DNA from: Streptococcus parasanguinis
Lineage (GTDB): Bacteria > Bacillota > Bacilli > Lactobacillales > Streptococcaceae
Assembly: GCF_019929185.1 (NCBI RefSeq)
Contig: NZ_JAHZPC010000007.1
Span: forward strand, 1 to 64,000
Length of the DNA stretch: 64,000 bases
Direction of reading: 5' to 3'
The position numbers and the translations under genes are program-made. Positions 8,271 through 17,835 of this stretch are shown one piece after another; the first letter of the stretch is position 1, and every line of letters begins with the position of its first letter. The notes beneath the pieces are model-generated. The model saw only the letters and a list, made by a program, of their open reading frames with translations, had not been told where the DNA came from and did not search any database.

Positions 8271-9800
8271 TTATTTTTCTGCTTTCTTAACTTCTTTTTT
8301 CAAATCTTTGTTTTCACGACGATAGATCGTAGTGAAATCAAGCAATTCTTGCTCGACAGCTGGAGTCAATTGATCCGCTGTCATCCGCCATGACCAGTTA
8401 CCACCAAGAGTTGATGGGAAGTTCATCCGAGCTGAACCATCCAACTCAAGCAAGTCTTGCATCGTAGCAATCGCCATGAAGCTGACGGAAGCAAAGACGG
8501 TACGAAGCATAGCATGTGGAACAGATTCATACTCTTTCCGGTTGGTATAACGAGCAAGGTACTCACGAGTTGGATCGTCGATTTCATTGCGGTACCATCC
8601 AAGAACTGTGTTGTTATCATGTGTTCCAGTGTACATCACAGAGTTGTTTGGTGCCAAGTGAGGGCTATCGATACTTTCATCGTCAGGATTGAAGGCGAAT
8701 TGAAGAATCTTCATTCCTGGGAAGCCAGTACGTTCGCGAAGCTCAATGACTTCATCCGTCATAAAGCCAAGGTCCTCAGCGATGATGTTCAAATCACCGA
8801 GCTCTTCCTTCACGGCTGCAAAGAGTTTGTAGCCAGGACCTTTGACCCATTTACCTGGTGCTGCAGTTTCAGAACCAGCAGGGATTTCCCAGTATGATTC
8901 GAAACCACGGAAGTGGTCGATCCGAACGATGTCATAGATCTTGAAGCTTTCACGCAAGCGTTCAATCCACCATTGGTAGCCATCTTTGTCCATTGCTTCC
9001 CAGTCATAGATTGGGTTCCCCCAAAGTTGACCAGTTGCTGAGAACTCATCTGGCGGGCATCCTGCAATGCAAGTTGCTTTTCCGTTTTCATCTGTTTTGA
9101 AGAGATGAGGATTAGCCCACATGTCGCTTGAATCTTCTGCTACATAGATTGGCATATCTCCCACAATTTCAATGTGGTGGTCGTTAGCATAAGCTTTCAA
9201 GGCCAACCATTGTTGGAAGAAGAAGAATTGAGTCACACGATGGTAAGTCAATTTATCAGCCAATTCTTCACGGTATTTAGCCAAAGCTTTTGGCTCACGC
9301 GCACGAATAGCTGCATCTGGCCACTCTGTCCAAGCTTTCAAATCAAAGTGTTCTTTAATAGCCATGTATTCTGTGAAGAGCTCCAACCAAGAAGCATTGG
9401 CTTCACAAAATTCTTGGAATTCTTTTTGATCACTTGATTTTAAGAAATTCGCAACTGCTTTTTCAAGCAAGGGACGACGTTGTTCGAAAACCTTTGCATA
9501 ATCCACTTGAGTAGGATCTTGACCAAAGTCCACTCCTTTAAGGTCTGCTTCTGTCAACAAACCTTGTTCGATCAAAAGATCGAAATCAATAAAATGAGTG
9601 TTCCCAGCAAAAGCTGAGAAAGATTGGTATGGAGAATCTCCATAACTGGTTGTACCAAGCGGCAAGATTTGCCAGTAACGTTGCTTGGTCCGAACGAGGA
9701 AATCAACAAAATCATATGCTGATTGTCCGAATGATCCGATTCCGTATTGTCCAGGAAGGGAAGAAATGTGCATCAAAACACCACTTTGACGTTTTTTCAT
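8271..9800 (-). CDS. malQ: 4-alpha-glucanotransferase (amylomaltase)
   Basis: This 509-residue GH77 enzyme transfers glucan segments between maltodextrins, releasing glucose and longer chains for MalP. Catalytic motifs are visible: the nucleophile in DIVRIDHFRG (about 292), the acid/base in IIAEDLG (about 340) and GTHDNN (about 391). It is the first gene of the malQ-malP transcript, with an AGAGGTGG ribosome site before the ATG. The leader to the operator is about 140 bases. The pneumococcal counterpart is also called malM. Length and motifs are those of an intact enzyme. Confidence 0.95.
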   Translation of the reverse strand: MKKRQSGVLMHISSLPGQYGIGSFGQSAYDFVDFLVRTKQRYWQILPLGTTSYGDSPYQSFSAFAGNTHFIDFDLLIEQGLLTEADLKGVDFGQDPTQVDYAKVFEQRRPLLEKAVANFLKSSDQKEFQEFCEANASWLELFTEYMAIKEHFDLKAWTEWPDAAIRAREPKALAKYREELADKLTYHRVTQFFFFQQWLALKAYANDHHIEIVGDMPIYVAEDSSDMWANPHLFKTDENGKATCIAGCPPDEFSATGQLWGNPIYDWEAMDKDGYQWWIERLRESFKIYDIVRIDHFRGFESYWEIPAGSETAAPGKWVKGPGYKLFAAVKEELGDLNIIAEDLGFMTDEVIELRERTGFPGMKILQFAFNPDDESIDSPHLAPNNSVMYTGTHDNNTVLGWYRNEIDDPTREYLARYTNRKEYESVPHAMLRTVFASVSFMAIATMQDLLELDGSARMNFPSTLGGNWSWRMTADQLTPAVEQELLDFTTIYRRENKDLKKEVKKAEK

Positions 9801-10247
9801 GGGTTACCACCTCTTTTTATTTCTTTGAAGCCTGCGATTCGGTGCACGGTATGGGTATCGTTGCAGAGTCGTATCCAGCTCTCAAGCGGCTCTACTCTTT
9901 GTTAAAATCGAACAGGCGCAACTCAGTTTACGCAATTTTTGCGAAAACGTTTGCGTACCATGTCATTATAAACTTTTTCCATATTTTCTGCAAGGGGTTT
10001 CTTAAAAACTTTTTAACTTTTTTCAGAATGTCCTCACCCCCCTAGTGTATTCTTTCCTTTGCCTAATGTCAACAAATTTAATGTATTTTATAGAAGAAAG
10101 TTCGGAATTAAAATATTTTTAAAAAATTTTCTCAAAATCACTTGCAAACGTTTTCGCCTTGTGATATACTTAAGTCGTTTTAGGAAAACGTTTGTCTAAA
10201 ACGGTTTCTAATTATTATCTTTTTTTATTCTTTAGGAGGAATAAATC
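9801..10247. promoter_or_regulatory. Divergent malQ/malX control region
   Basis: This 447-base gap between the two mal transcripts has three AAACGTTT-centred sites. CGAAAACGTTTGCG (9942-9955) faces malQ. GCAAACGTTTTCGC (10144-10157) overlaps the malX -35. GGAAAACGTTTGTC (10183-10196) lies just past the malX -10. Read toward their own genes, the first two sites agree at 14 of 15 positions. This matches LacI-family (MalR) operators and catabolite-responsive elements, which share the core, so MalR repression and CcpA control cannot be told apart by eye. Confidence 0.85.
10142..10170 (+). promoter_or_regulatory. malX promoter
   Basis: TTGCAA (10142-10147) and TATACT (10165-10170) are spaced by 17 bp, with TG-type context before the -10. 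Start of transcription would be near 10177, 70 bases before the malX ATG. Operator-like sites cover the -35 and the initial transcribed region, which fits repression. Confidence 0.75.
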
Positions 10248-11504
10248 ATGAAACGTACAATTTTACGTAGTGCTGCTGTACTTGGTACAGTTGGTTTTGC
10301 CGGCTTCTTACTTGCTGCTTGTAGCAATAACTCATCAGGTTCTTCTGAGGCAAGTAAAGAAATCAACGTCTATGTAGACAAAGGCTACAAATCTTATGTT
10401 GAAGAAGCTGCAAAAGCTTTTGAAAAAGAAAATGGCGTAAAAATTAACATCAAGACTGGTGATGCTCTTGGTGGATTGGATAACCTTTCTCTTGATAACC
10501 AATCTAAAAAAGCTCCAGACGTTATGATGGCACCATACGACCGTGTAGGTGGTCTTGGTAGCGATGGTCAATTGGCTGAAGTGACATTAAACAAAGATAG
10601 CCATACAGATAAAACAACTGAAGCTCTTGTAACAAACGGTGGTAAAGTTTACGGTGCACCTGCTGTCATCGAAACATTGGTTCTCTACTATAACAAAGAT
10701 CTTGTAAGCGAAGCTCCAAAAACATTTGGTGATCTTGAAAATCTTGCAAAAGATAGCAAGTACGACTTCGCTAGCGAACCTGGTAAAACAACTGCCTTCT
10801 TAGCTGACTGGACAAACTTCTACTACACTTACGGTTTACTTTCAGGTAACGGCGGTTATGTGTTTGGTAAAGACGGTACAGATCCTAAAGATATTGGATT
10901 GAACAACCAAGGTTCTATCGATGGTATCGAATATGCAAAAACTTGGTATGCTAAATGGCCAAAAGGTTTGCAAGATACAAAAGCTGCTGCTAACTTCATC
11001 CAAACACAATTCCAAGAAGGTAAAACAGCTGCTATCATCGATGGTCCTTGGAAAGCTGCTTCATTGAAAGAAGCTAAAGTAAACTACGGTGTCGCAACGA
11101 TTCCAACTCTTCCAAACGGAAAACAATACTCTGCCTTTGGTGGTGGTAAAGCTTGGGTTATCCCTGCAGGTGCGAAAAACCTTGATGGCGCTCAAAAATT
11201 CATTGACTTCTTGACAAGTACTGACCAACAAAAAGCTTTGTTTGACAAGACCAATGAAGTTCCTGCCAACACAGAAGCTCGTAAATATGCGGTTAGCAAA
11301 AACGATGAATTGACAACTGCCGTTGTTGATCAATTCAAGAATGCTCAACCAATGCCAAATATCTCAGAAATGAGTGCTGTTTGGGATCCAGCTGCTACTA
11401 TGCTTTTCGATGCTGTAAGTGGTAAAAAATCTGCAAAAGCATCTGCTGACGATGCAGTGAAATTGATTAAAGAAACCATCGAACAAAAATTCGGTAGCAA
11501 ATAA
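10248..11504 (+). CDS. malX: Maltose/maltodextrin-binding lipoprotein
   Basis: This 418-residue protein is the extracellular solute-binding component of the maltodextrin ABC importer. A lipoprotein signal ends in LLAAC, with Cys25 as the lipid anchor, followed by a serine/asparagine linker. The mature part is a family 1 binding protein with the DVMMAPYDRVG and AIIDGPWKAAS motifs of maltose-binding proteins. An AGGAGGAATAA ribosome site precedes the ATG. It heads the malX-C-D transcript. A hairpin after the stop (11525-11554) probably raises malX expression over the permease genes. No malK is present, so a shared ATPase (MsmK type) must be encoded elsewhere; that is inference. Confidence 0.96.
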   Translation: MKRTILRSAAVLGTVGFAGFLLAACSNNSSGSSEASKEINVYVDKGYKSYVEEAAKAFEKENGVKINIKTGDALGGLDNLSLDNQSKKAPDVMMAPYDRVGGLGSDGQLAEVTLNKDSHTDKTTEALVTNGGKVYGAPAVIETLVLYYNKDLVSEAPKTFGDLENLAKDSKYDFASEPGKTTAFLADWTNFYYTYGLLSGNGGYVFGKDGTDPKDIGLNNQGSIDGIEYAKTWYAKWPKGLQDTKAAANFIQTQFQEGKTAAIIDGPWKAASLKEAKVNYGVATIPTLPNGKQYSAFGGGKAWVIPAGAKNLDGAQKFIDFLTSTDQQKALFDKTNEVPANTEARKYAVSKNDELTTAVVDQFKNAQPMPNISEMSAVWDPAATMLFDAVSGKKSAKASADDAVKLIKETIEQKFGSK

Positions 11505-11524
11505 GACAGTTTTTAGGTGTGAGT

Positions 11525-11554
11525 AAGAGGTTGGAGACAAAGTCCCAACCTCTT
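11525..11554 (+). terminator. malX-malC intercistronic hairpin
   Basis: AAGAGGTTGG (11525-11534) pairs perfectly with CCAACCTCTT (11545-11554). The tail ATGTTCAATTTTC is a poor T-run. It is more likely a partial terminator or a 3'-protecting hairpin that keeps binding-protein mRNA abundant relative to the permease mRNA. Confidence 0.65.
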
Positions 11555-11631
11555 ATGTTCAATTTTCAAGCACAACTTACTGTCTGACTTGTCTTCTTGC
11601 TCTCTAGCAAGGACATTATAAGGAGATTTGA

Positions 11632-12927
11632 ATGACTACAGAACAAAACCCTAAAAAGGCTATGTGGCTCTCTTTGATCCCGGGTCTTGGGCAAATTTAT
11701 AACAAACAAAAAACCAAAGGCTATATTTTTCTTGCCGTAACCATTCTCTTTCTCGCCTATTTCCTAGGAATTGGAGCTGGAGAATTAGCGAAATTGGTTA
11801 CACTTGGAACCGTCCGTGGACAAGATAATTCTCTCTTTATCTTGATTCGTGGCGCCTTCCACTTGATCATCACTGTTGTTTACTTCCTATTTTATGCCTT
11901 AAATATTAAGGATGCTGGAACAGTTGCTAAACGCATCAACAACGGGATTGCCGTTCCAAAAACCTTGAAAGAAATGGTTCAAGCCATCTATGAAAATGGC
12001 TTCCCATATTTATTGATTATTCCTTCATACATTGCTATGACATTTGCGATTATCTTCCCAGTTTTAGTAACTTTGATGATCGCCTTTACCAACTACGACT
12101 TCAAACATACCGCTCCAACAACCTTGCTTGATTGGATCGGGTTCCAAAACTTCACTAATATGTGGACCTTGAGTACCTTCCGCTCAGCCTTTACATCGGT
12201 TCTTGGCTGGACCTTGATTTGGGCACTCGCAGCTTCTACTCTTCAAATCGTACTCGGTATCTTGACCGCTATTGTTGCAAACCAACCATTCGTAAAAGGA
12301 AAACGAATCTTTGGGGTTATCTTCTTGCTTCCTTGGGCTGTTCCAGCCTTCATCACTATCCTAACTTTCTCAAATATGTTTAACGATAGTGTCGGTGCTA
12401 TCAATGCACAAGTTATCCCATTGTTTGCGAAGATCTTCCCATTCTTAGATGGCATTTTGATTCCTTGGAAAACAGATCCTACCTGGACAAAAATTGCTTT
12501 GATTATGATGCAAGGTTGGCTCGGCTTCCCTTACATCTACGTCTTGACTTTAGGGATTCTTCAATCTATTCCAAACGATCTTTACGAAGCTGCTTATATT
12601 GATGGTGCCAACGGTTGGCAAAAATTCCGCAGCATCACTTTCCCAATGATTATGGCTGTTGCAGCTCCAACTTTGATCAGTCAGTACACCTTCAACTTTA
12701 ATAACTTCTCCATCATTTACTTGTTTAACGATGGGGGACCTGGTTCTGTCGGAGGAAACGCCGGATCTACAGATATCTTGATCTCATGGATCTACAAGTT
12801 GACAACCAATTCTTCTCCTCAATATTCAATGGCCGCAGCGGTAACCTTGATTATCTCTGTGATTGTGATCTCAATCTCTATGGTTGCCTTCAAGAAACTA
12901 CATGCATTTGATATGGAGGATGTATAA
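11632..12927 (+). CDS. malC: Maltodextrin ABC transporter permease MalC
   Basis: This 431-residue permease subunit has an N-terminal segment (residues 1-60, [17 protein letters not shown]) typical of Gram-positive MalF-like proteins, then about eight membrane segments. The EAA loop [20 protein letters not shown], near residue 320, contacts the ATPase. With MalD it forms the channel for maltodextrins delivered by MalX. An AAGGAGAT ribosome site stands just before the ATG. The gene ends two bases from malD, whose ribosome site lies inside the end of malC, so the two are translationally linked. Confidence 0.95.
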   Translation: MTTEQNPKKAMWLSLIPGLGQIYNKQKTKGYIFLAVTILFLAYFLGIGAGELAKLVTLGTVRGQDNSLFILIRGAFHLIITVVYFLFYALNIKDAGTVAKRINNGIAVPKTLKEMVQAIYENGFPYLLIIPSYIAMTFAIIFPVLVTLMIAFTNYDFKHTAPTTLLDWIGFQNFTNMWTLSTFRSAFTSVLGWTLIWALAASTLQIVLGILTAIVANQPFVKGKRIFGVIFLLPWAVPAFITILTFSNMFNDSVGAINAQVIPLFAKIFPFLDGILIPWKTDPTWTKIALIMMQGWLGFPYIYVLTLGILQSIPNDLYEAAYIDGANGWQKFRSITFPMIMAVAAPTLISQYTFNFNNFSIIYLFNDGGPGSVGGNAGSTDILISWIYKLTTNSSPQYSMAAAVTLIISVIVISISMVAFKKLHAFDMEDV

Positions 12928-12928
12928 A

Positions 12929-13771
12929 ATGAAAAATTCAGTTCAATTTAAACGCCGCCTCAATCATTTCTTGACATACCTGTACATGGTGGTTCTTTCA
13001 ATCGTTATCATTTATCCATTGTTGATTACGGTTCTATCAGCCTTCAAATCAGGGAATGTCAGTGCCTTTACACTTGATTTTAGTGGCAATCTTAGTTTTG
13101 ATAACTTCTCAAAACTTTTCTCTGAAACTCATTATGGCACTTGGTATATGAACACCTTGGTTATCGCCATTATCACCATGATTGTACAAACAAGTATCGT
13201 TACCTTCGCAGGTTACGCATACAGCCGTTACAATTTCTTGGCGCGTAAACAAAGTTTGGTCTTCTTCTTGATTATTCAAATGGTCCCAACCATGGCAGCC
13301 CTCACAGCCTTCTTCGTTATGGCTTTGATGCTGAATGCCTTGAACCAACCTTGGTTCTTGATCTTCCTTTATGTTGGTGGTGGTATTCCAATGAATGCCT
13401 GGTTGATGAAGGGATACTTCGATACTGTTCCAATTTCCCTCGATGAATCTGCGAAATTGGATGGAGCTGGACACTTCCGTCGCTTCTGGCAAATCGTCCT
13501 TCCTCTTGTTCGTCCAATGATTGCTGTTCAAGCGCTTTGGGCTTTCATGGGGCCTTTCGGAGACTATATCTTGTCTAAATTCTTGCTTCGTGACGAAGTG
13601 AACTATACGGTAGCCGTTGGTCTTCAAACCTTTATCAGTGACCAAAAAAATCAAAAAATCGCCTTCTTTGCAGCCGGTGCTATTTTGATCGCGGTTCCAA
13701 TCTGTACCTTATTCTTCTTCCTACAAAAGAACTTTGTTTCAGGCTTGACAGCTGGTGGAGATAAAGGATAA
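12929..13771 (+). CDS. malD: Maltodextrin ABC transporter permease MalD
   Basis: This 280-residue MalG-like permease has six membrane segments and the EAA loop [20 protein letters not shown] near residue 175. An open frame continues upstream into malC (to 12884), but the start at 12929 is chosen because GGAGG (12917-12921) stands eight bases before that ATG and the product [14 protein letters not shown] has the expected cytoplasmic N-terminus. It partners with MalC. A hairpin (13810-13841) separates it from malA. Confidence 0.95.
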   Translation: MKNSVQFKRRLNHFLTYLYMVVLSIVIIYPLLITVLSAFKSGNVSAFTLDFSGNLSFDNFSKLFSETHYGTWYMNTLVIAIITMIVQTSIVTFAGYAYSRYNFLARKQSLVFFLIIQMVPTMAALTAFFVMALMLNALNQPWFLIFLYVGGGIPMNAWLMKGYFDTVPISLDESAKLDGAGHFRRFWQIVLPLVRPMIAVQALWAFMGPFGDYILSKFLLRDEVNYTVAVGLQTFISDQKNQKIAFFAAGAILIAVPICTLFFFLQKNFVSGLTAGGDKG

Positions 13772-13809
13772 AATAGAATCTTATTTCAAGCACATTTTAT
13801 TTTTAAGTT

Positions 13810-13841
13810 AAGGGTAGTATGGTGGATGCTTTACTACCCTT
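13810..13841 (+). terminator. Hairpin between malD and malA
   Basis: AAGGGTAGTA (13810-13819) pairs with TACTACCCTT (13832-13841). No T-run follows (CGTTAAGAA). It is probably a partial terminator or RNA-stability element separating the transporter genes from malA-malR. Confidence 0.6.
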
Positions 13842-13914
13842 CGTTAAGAATAAAATCAATCAAAGAGATTTCTCTTTGCATTTCTGATACTCTTATGTTT
13901 AGAAAGGTCATCTT

Positions 13915-14727
13915 ATGCCCTATCCTTTTAATTATTTTGCAAGTATCTTCCATTTCCGCTCTTCTTTTGCAAACCGCAAAAAACTGAGCTGGTTCCAAAT
14001 GATTTTTACTTCTTTCTTTCTAATCTCTATCACACTATTACCTGTGGCTCTGCAAAATGCTCAACTCAAAACCTATCCTTTGACAACCTTTGTCAGCGAT
14101 GTGTTTGATCCTTTATCAACAGACGTTATGAAAGATATCCAAGAACACGTCGTGATCAAAGACCAAGAGCTCACCTATACAGGGACTAACCCTGTACACA
14201 AGACTTCAAAAGGACAGGTTATCTTAGGCCAAGAGGCAAAGGCTAGTGAAGGCAAGGAGTTAACACTCCATTTTGATCGCAAACAATTGATTATCTCAAA
14301 AGAGAATAAAGAACTCGCTACAGTCTCATACCAGGCTATTAATCAAGAGAGCCTTCGGGATAAAAAAAGCTTCACTCAAGCTATCTCTAGCGATTGGTTT
14401 CGCGACAATCGACTCCCTGTCAGTCTCTTTCTCGTGATTTTCTCTGGCTTCTTATCGACAGTCAATTATTTGATTCTCATCGTAGGGGCATCTTTCTTCC
14501 TCTACTTGACACGAAAATCTCGACTCTTTTCACTACAAACTTTCAAGGAATGTTTCAATTGTATTCTGAATTGCTTGGGACTCCCTATTTTACTGAGTGT
14601 CTTCATCAGTTTACTATTCCATCAAGTATTTACTACGACGATCATGATCCAAAATGTCTTATTTGTACTCTATCTTGCTATGGTGTTTTATAAGACCCAC
14701 TTCCGTGATCCAGACTATCACCGCTAG
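13915..14727 (+). CDS. malA: Maltodextrin utilisation membrane protein MalA (DUF1189)
   Basis: This 270-residue membrane protein has a segment near residues 32-50, a long external region, and a C-terminal hydrophobic half (about 165-258). It matches the DUF1189 proteins named MalA in pneumococcal mal loci by position and layout. Its biochemical role is not established. It precedes malR by 11 bases, so the two are co-transcribed. It is not the alpha-glucosidase that shares the name in other organisms. Confidence 0.8.
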   Translation: MPYPFNYFASIFHFRSSFANRKKLSWFQMIFTSFFLISITLLPVALQNAQLKTYPLTTFVSDVFDPLSTDVMKDIQEHVVIKDQELTYTGTNPVHKTSKGQVILGQEAKASEGKELTLHFDRKQLIISKENKELATVSYQAINQESLRDKKSFTQAISSDWFRDNRLPVSLFLVIFSGFLSTVNYLILIVGASFFLYLTRKSRLFSLQTFKECFNCILNCLGLPILLSVFISLLFHQVFTTTIMIQNVLFVLYLAMVFYKTHFRDPDYHR

Positions 14728-14738
14728 GAGGTTTTCTC

Positions 14739-15722
14739 ATGCGTGTTACCATCAAAGATGTGGCGAAACTCGCTGGCGTCGCGCCTTCAACTGTCACGCG
14801 CGTCATCCAAAATAAATCCACGATTAGTGATGAAACAAAAAAACGAGTCCGTGAGGCCATGGTCGAGTTGGATTACCATCCCAATCTTAATGCTCGCAGC
14901 CTTGTCAGCCAATCTAGTCAAGTCATTGCTTTGGTTCTTCCAATCGATAGTGACGTTTTCTACCAGAATCCTTTCTTCCCAACTGTTTTAAGAGGAATTA
15001 CCCAGATCGCGTCAGACAATGATTATGCCATCCAAATCTGTACGGGGCAAAATGAAGAACGGCGGCTCGACAACCTCAAACAACTCATCTACGGAAATCG
15101 TGTAGATGGTTTGATTTTCCTTTATTCCAACCCGAATGATCCCCTCGTTGAATTTGCGATCAAAGACAAGTTCCCCTTCCTCATTCTCGGAAAGGCAGCT
15201 TCACCTTTTGTATCACTAGTGGATAATGATAATATCAAGGCTGCATTTGATGCGACGGATTATTTCATTCAACAAAACTACCGAAAAATTGCTTTTATCG
15301 GGGGAAACAAAGAACTGTTCGTATCTCAAGACCGCTACGAAGGTTATAAAGAAGCCCTCCAAAAAGCAGGGATTCCTCTCGATGAAAAACTGGTTCATTT
15401 CTCATTTGGTTTTATGTTGGAAGACAATTCTTATCAAATGATGGAGAGCCTTCCCCTAGCAGAGTTAGATGCCATCATGACAACCGATATTCTCGTTGCT
15501 GAAGGGGTGCGCCAATACCTATTAGAACACCAGCTGACAATCCCGATTATTTCCTTTGATTCGATTAAGCCACGACTCGATATTGAAGCCTATATTGACA
15601 TCAATGCAGTGGAACTCGGACGCGAATCTGTTCGAACGATTCTACAAATTATCAAGGATCACAAAGAAGGAAAAACCGTTTGCTACCGTCAATTGATTGA
15701 CCATATCATTACGAAACTTTAG
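14739..15722 (+). CDS. malR: LacI-family maltose regulator MalR
   Basis: This 327-residue repressor has an N-terminal LacI helix-turn-helix (IKDVAKLAGVAPSTVTRVI, residues 4-22) and a periplasmic-binding-protein-like effector domain. It is expected to bind the AAACGTTT operators between malQ and malX and to release on maltose or maltodextrin. An AGGAGG ribosome site lies at the end of malA. The next gene, a pullulanase, starts eight bases after the stop, so regulator and debranching enzyme share a transcript. Confidence 0.95.
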   Translation: MRVTIKDVAKLAGVAPSTVTRVIQNKSTISDETKKRVREAMVELDYHPNLNARSLVSQSSQVIALVLPIDSDVFYQNPFFPTVLRGITQIASDNDYAIQICTGQNEERRLDNLKQLIYGNRVDGLIFLYSNPNDPLVEFAIKDKFPFLILGKAASPFVSLVDNDNIKAAFDATDYFIQQNYRKIAFIGGNKELFVSQDRYEGYKEALQKAGIPLDEKLVHFSFGFMLEDNSYQMMESLPLAELDAIMTTDILVAEGVRQYLLEHQLTIPIISFDSIKPRLDIEAYIDINAVELGRESVRTILQIIKDHKEGKTVCYRQLIDHIITKL

Positions 15723-15730
15723 GAGTCTTT

Positions 15731-17806
15731 ATGTCTACATTTACTGCTTATTTAGATGACCAAGACCTGATTCTTATCCAAAAAGGAGAGGAGCATATCC
15801 TTCCTTTTTATTTGGAAACGAACCAAGGTCATCTTGCCTTAATCCCTGTCAAAACGTCAAGTGCAGCGACTGACACAGGAGACTATTTCTTAAGCCCTAT
15901 TCCGCTTGAACTCGGAGAAGAGTACACCATCTACGATGCTGCTGGAAATTCTTCTATTCTCCACTATCGTCAAATTGTTCGCAAACCCATTTTTGATCAA
16001 ACCTTCACCTATACTGGAGAGGATCTAGGAAGTTTCTACACACTACGTCAGACGCAATTTAAATTCTGGGCACCCATTTCGCAAGATGTGACCCTCCATA
16101 TCGAAGATCAGGTCTATCCAATGAATCGTACAGAAAACGGTGTCTGGGAACTCGTGCTCAAAGGGGATTGGGAAGGAGCTGCCTACCACTATGAGTTTCG
16201 TGTCAATGGCCTAGAACGTCGGATTCATGATCCCTATGCTCTATCCTCTTTAGCGAACTCTGGAGATAGCTTGGTCATCGACCGGAAGAAGATCACACGT
16301 CCTATCAGGCGTGCTGCTCGTCAATTAGACCCGACAGAAGCAATCATCTACGAGATGAGCGTTCGGGATTTCTCTGTCCAAAAAGAGGCTGGCTTTAAAC
16401 ACCCGGGTAAGTTTAAAGGTTTAACAGAATCGCCCCAACTAAATGGCCAGATCCTTGGATTTGATTACCTTCAAAAACTGGGCATTACCCATGTACAGTT
16501 ACTTCCAGTTTACGATTTCGGTAGTGTCGATGAAGAGGATCAATGGAAAGCCTACAACTGGGGCTATGATCCTGTTCAATACAATGTTCCAGAAGGCAGC
16601 TATGCGAGTGAGCCTAACGATCCTTATGCGCGAATCCTAGAGCTCCAAGACACCATTGACACCTATCACCGGGCCAATCTGAGTGTCATCATGGATGTAG
16701 TCTACAATCACGTCTACCAGGCAGATGAGTATGCTTTTGAACAGATCGTTCCTGGTTATTTCTACCGCTATAATGCAGAGGGAGAGCGGACCAATGGAAC
16801 CTTCTGCGGAAATGACGTGGCAAGTGAACGCTCCATGGTGAGACACTATATCAAGCAATCTCTCAAACAATGGGTTTCCCTCTACGGCTTTGATGGTTTC
16901 CGCTTTGATTTGATGGGAATCCTAGACATTCAAACCATGACAGAGATTGCAGAAGAACTCCGTGAAATCTATCCTAACATCTATCTCTATGGGGAAGGGT
17001 GGAAGATGGATACCGGCCTCTCTGAAGATCAGCTCGCTCACCAATATAATTCGAAACGATTACCAGCCTTTGGCTTTTTCAGTGATAACTTCCGGGATAC
17101 GATCAAGAGAACACTTGTAGCCGGTCACCGTCGTGAGAGTCAACATTCTGCGAATGATTTTGCGAACATTCTAACGGCGAATGTCGGGAAGCTAGGGCCT
17201 GCTCATTTCACCCAACCGCAACAAGCCATTCAGTACGTCGAATGTCACGACAATGCAACTGTTTTTGATTATTTCCAACTTGAAAAGGAAGAGATTCGTC
17301 TAGAAGATCGAAAAGCTCTCTCACGATTAGCTCTTCATTTAGTGTTACTAGCTCAAGGAGTGCCGTTTATCCATGCTGGTCAAGAATTTTATCGCACAAA
17401 AGGGCTCGAAGACAACACCTATAACTTGCCAGATAGTCTCAACCAATTGGACTGGACATCCCTTTCAAAATGCCAAGAAGAAATTGCTTTTCTTGAAGAA
17501 TTGATTGCTTATCGGAAATCACAGCCACTCCTTCGTTTGAAAAAAGGGCAAGAGATTCGCGACTACTGTGATGTCAAATGGTTGTCTGATCATCATTTGA
17601 TCTACACGATTGAGAAAGATCGTGAAAAAATAACGATTCTTGTCAATATCGGTGATCAAGAACAGACCTATCAACATCCGAGCGATAGTCAGCTGTTATT
17701 TGCCTATCCTCATGCCAACCTAAAAACCCCTATTCCTAAAGGAAAGGAACTTTCTATTCCTGCCCATAGTTGGCTCCTTCTCCATGAAACTGAATCAACA
17801 AAATAA
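15731..17806 (+). CDS. pulA: Type I pullulanase (intracellular debranching enzyme)
   Basis: This 691-residue GH13 enzyme hydrolyses alpha-1,6 branches in imported glucans. An N-terminal beta domain is followed by a CBM48-like module (about 105-190) and the catalytic barrel. The type I signature YNWGYDP is near residue 276. The nucleophile is in GFRFDLMGI (about 391), the acid/base in LYGEGWKMD (about 421) and the transition-state Asp in CHDNATVFD (about 505). There is no signal peptide or LPxTG, so it is not the surface SpuA type and should act in the cytoplasm with MalP and MalQ. It is last in the malA-malR transcript and ends at a strong terminator. Confidence 0.93.
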   Translation: MSTFTAYLDDQDLILIQKGEEHILPFYLETNQGHLALIPVKTSSAATDTGDYFLSPIPLELGEEYTIYDAAGNSSILHYRQIVRKPIFDQTFTYTGEDLGSFYTLRQTQFKFWAPISQDVTLHIEDQVYPMNRTENGVWELVLKGDWEGAAYHYEFRVNGLERRIHDPYALSSLANSGDSLVIDRKKITRPIRRAARQLDPTEAIIYEMSVRDFSVQKEAGFKHPGKFKGLTESPQLNGQILGFDYLQKLGITHVQLLPVYDFGSVDEEDQWKAYNWGYDPVQYNVPEGSYASEPNDPYARILELQDTIDTYHRANLSVIMDVVYNHVYQADEYAFEQIVPGYFYRYNAEGERTNGTFCGNDVASERSMVRHYIKQSLKQWVSLYGFDGFRFDLMGILDIQTMTEIAEELREIYPNIYLYGEGWKMDTGLSEDQLAHQYNSKRLPAFGFFSDNFRDTIKRTLVAGHRRESQHSANDFANILTANVGKLGPAHFTQPQQAIQYVECHDNATVFDYFQLEKEEIRLEDRKALSRLALHLVLLAQGVPFIHAGQEFYRTKGLEDNTYNLPDSLNQLDWTSLSKCQEEIAFLEELIAYRKSQPLLRLKKGQEIRDYCDVKWLSDHHLIYTIEKDREKITILVNIGDQEQTYQHPSDSQLLFAYPHANLKTPIPKGKELSIPAHSWLLLHETESTK

Positions 17807-17835
17807 AGGTCACCACAATGTGGTGACCTTTATTT
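17801..17835. terminator. Bidirectional terminator, pullulanase / YitT gene
   Basis: A 17-base arm (17801-17817) pairs perfectly with 17819-17835 around a single A, giving a near-perfect hairpin with A-rich and T-rich flanks. It overlaps the pullulanase stop and abuts the convergent YitT stop, and serves both strands. Confidence 0.95.

Noticed and set aside
11525-11554. Full terminator splitting malX from malC
   Set aside because: No T-run follows and no promoter is obvious before malC. Readthrough with partial attenuation is more likely.
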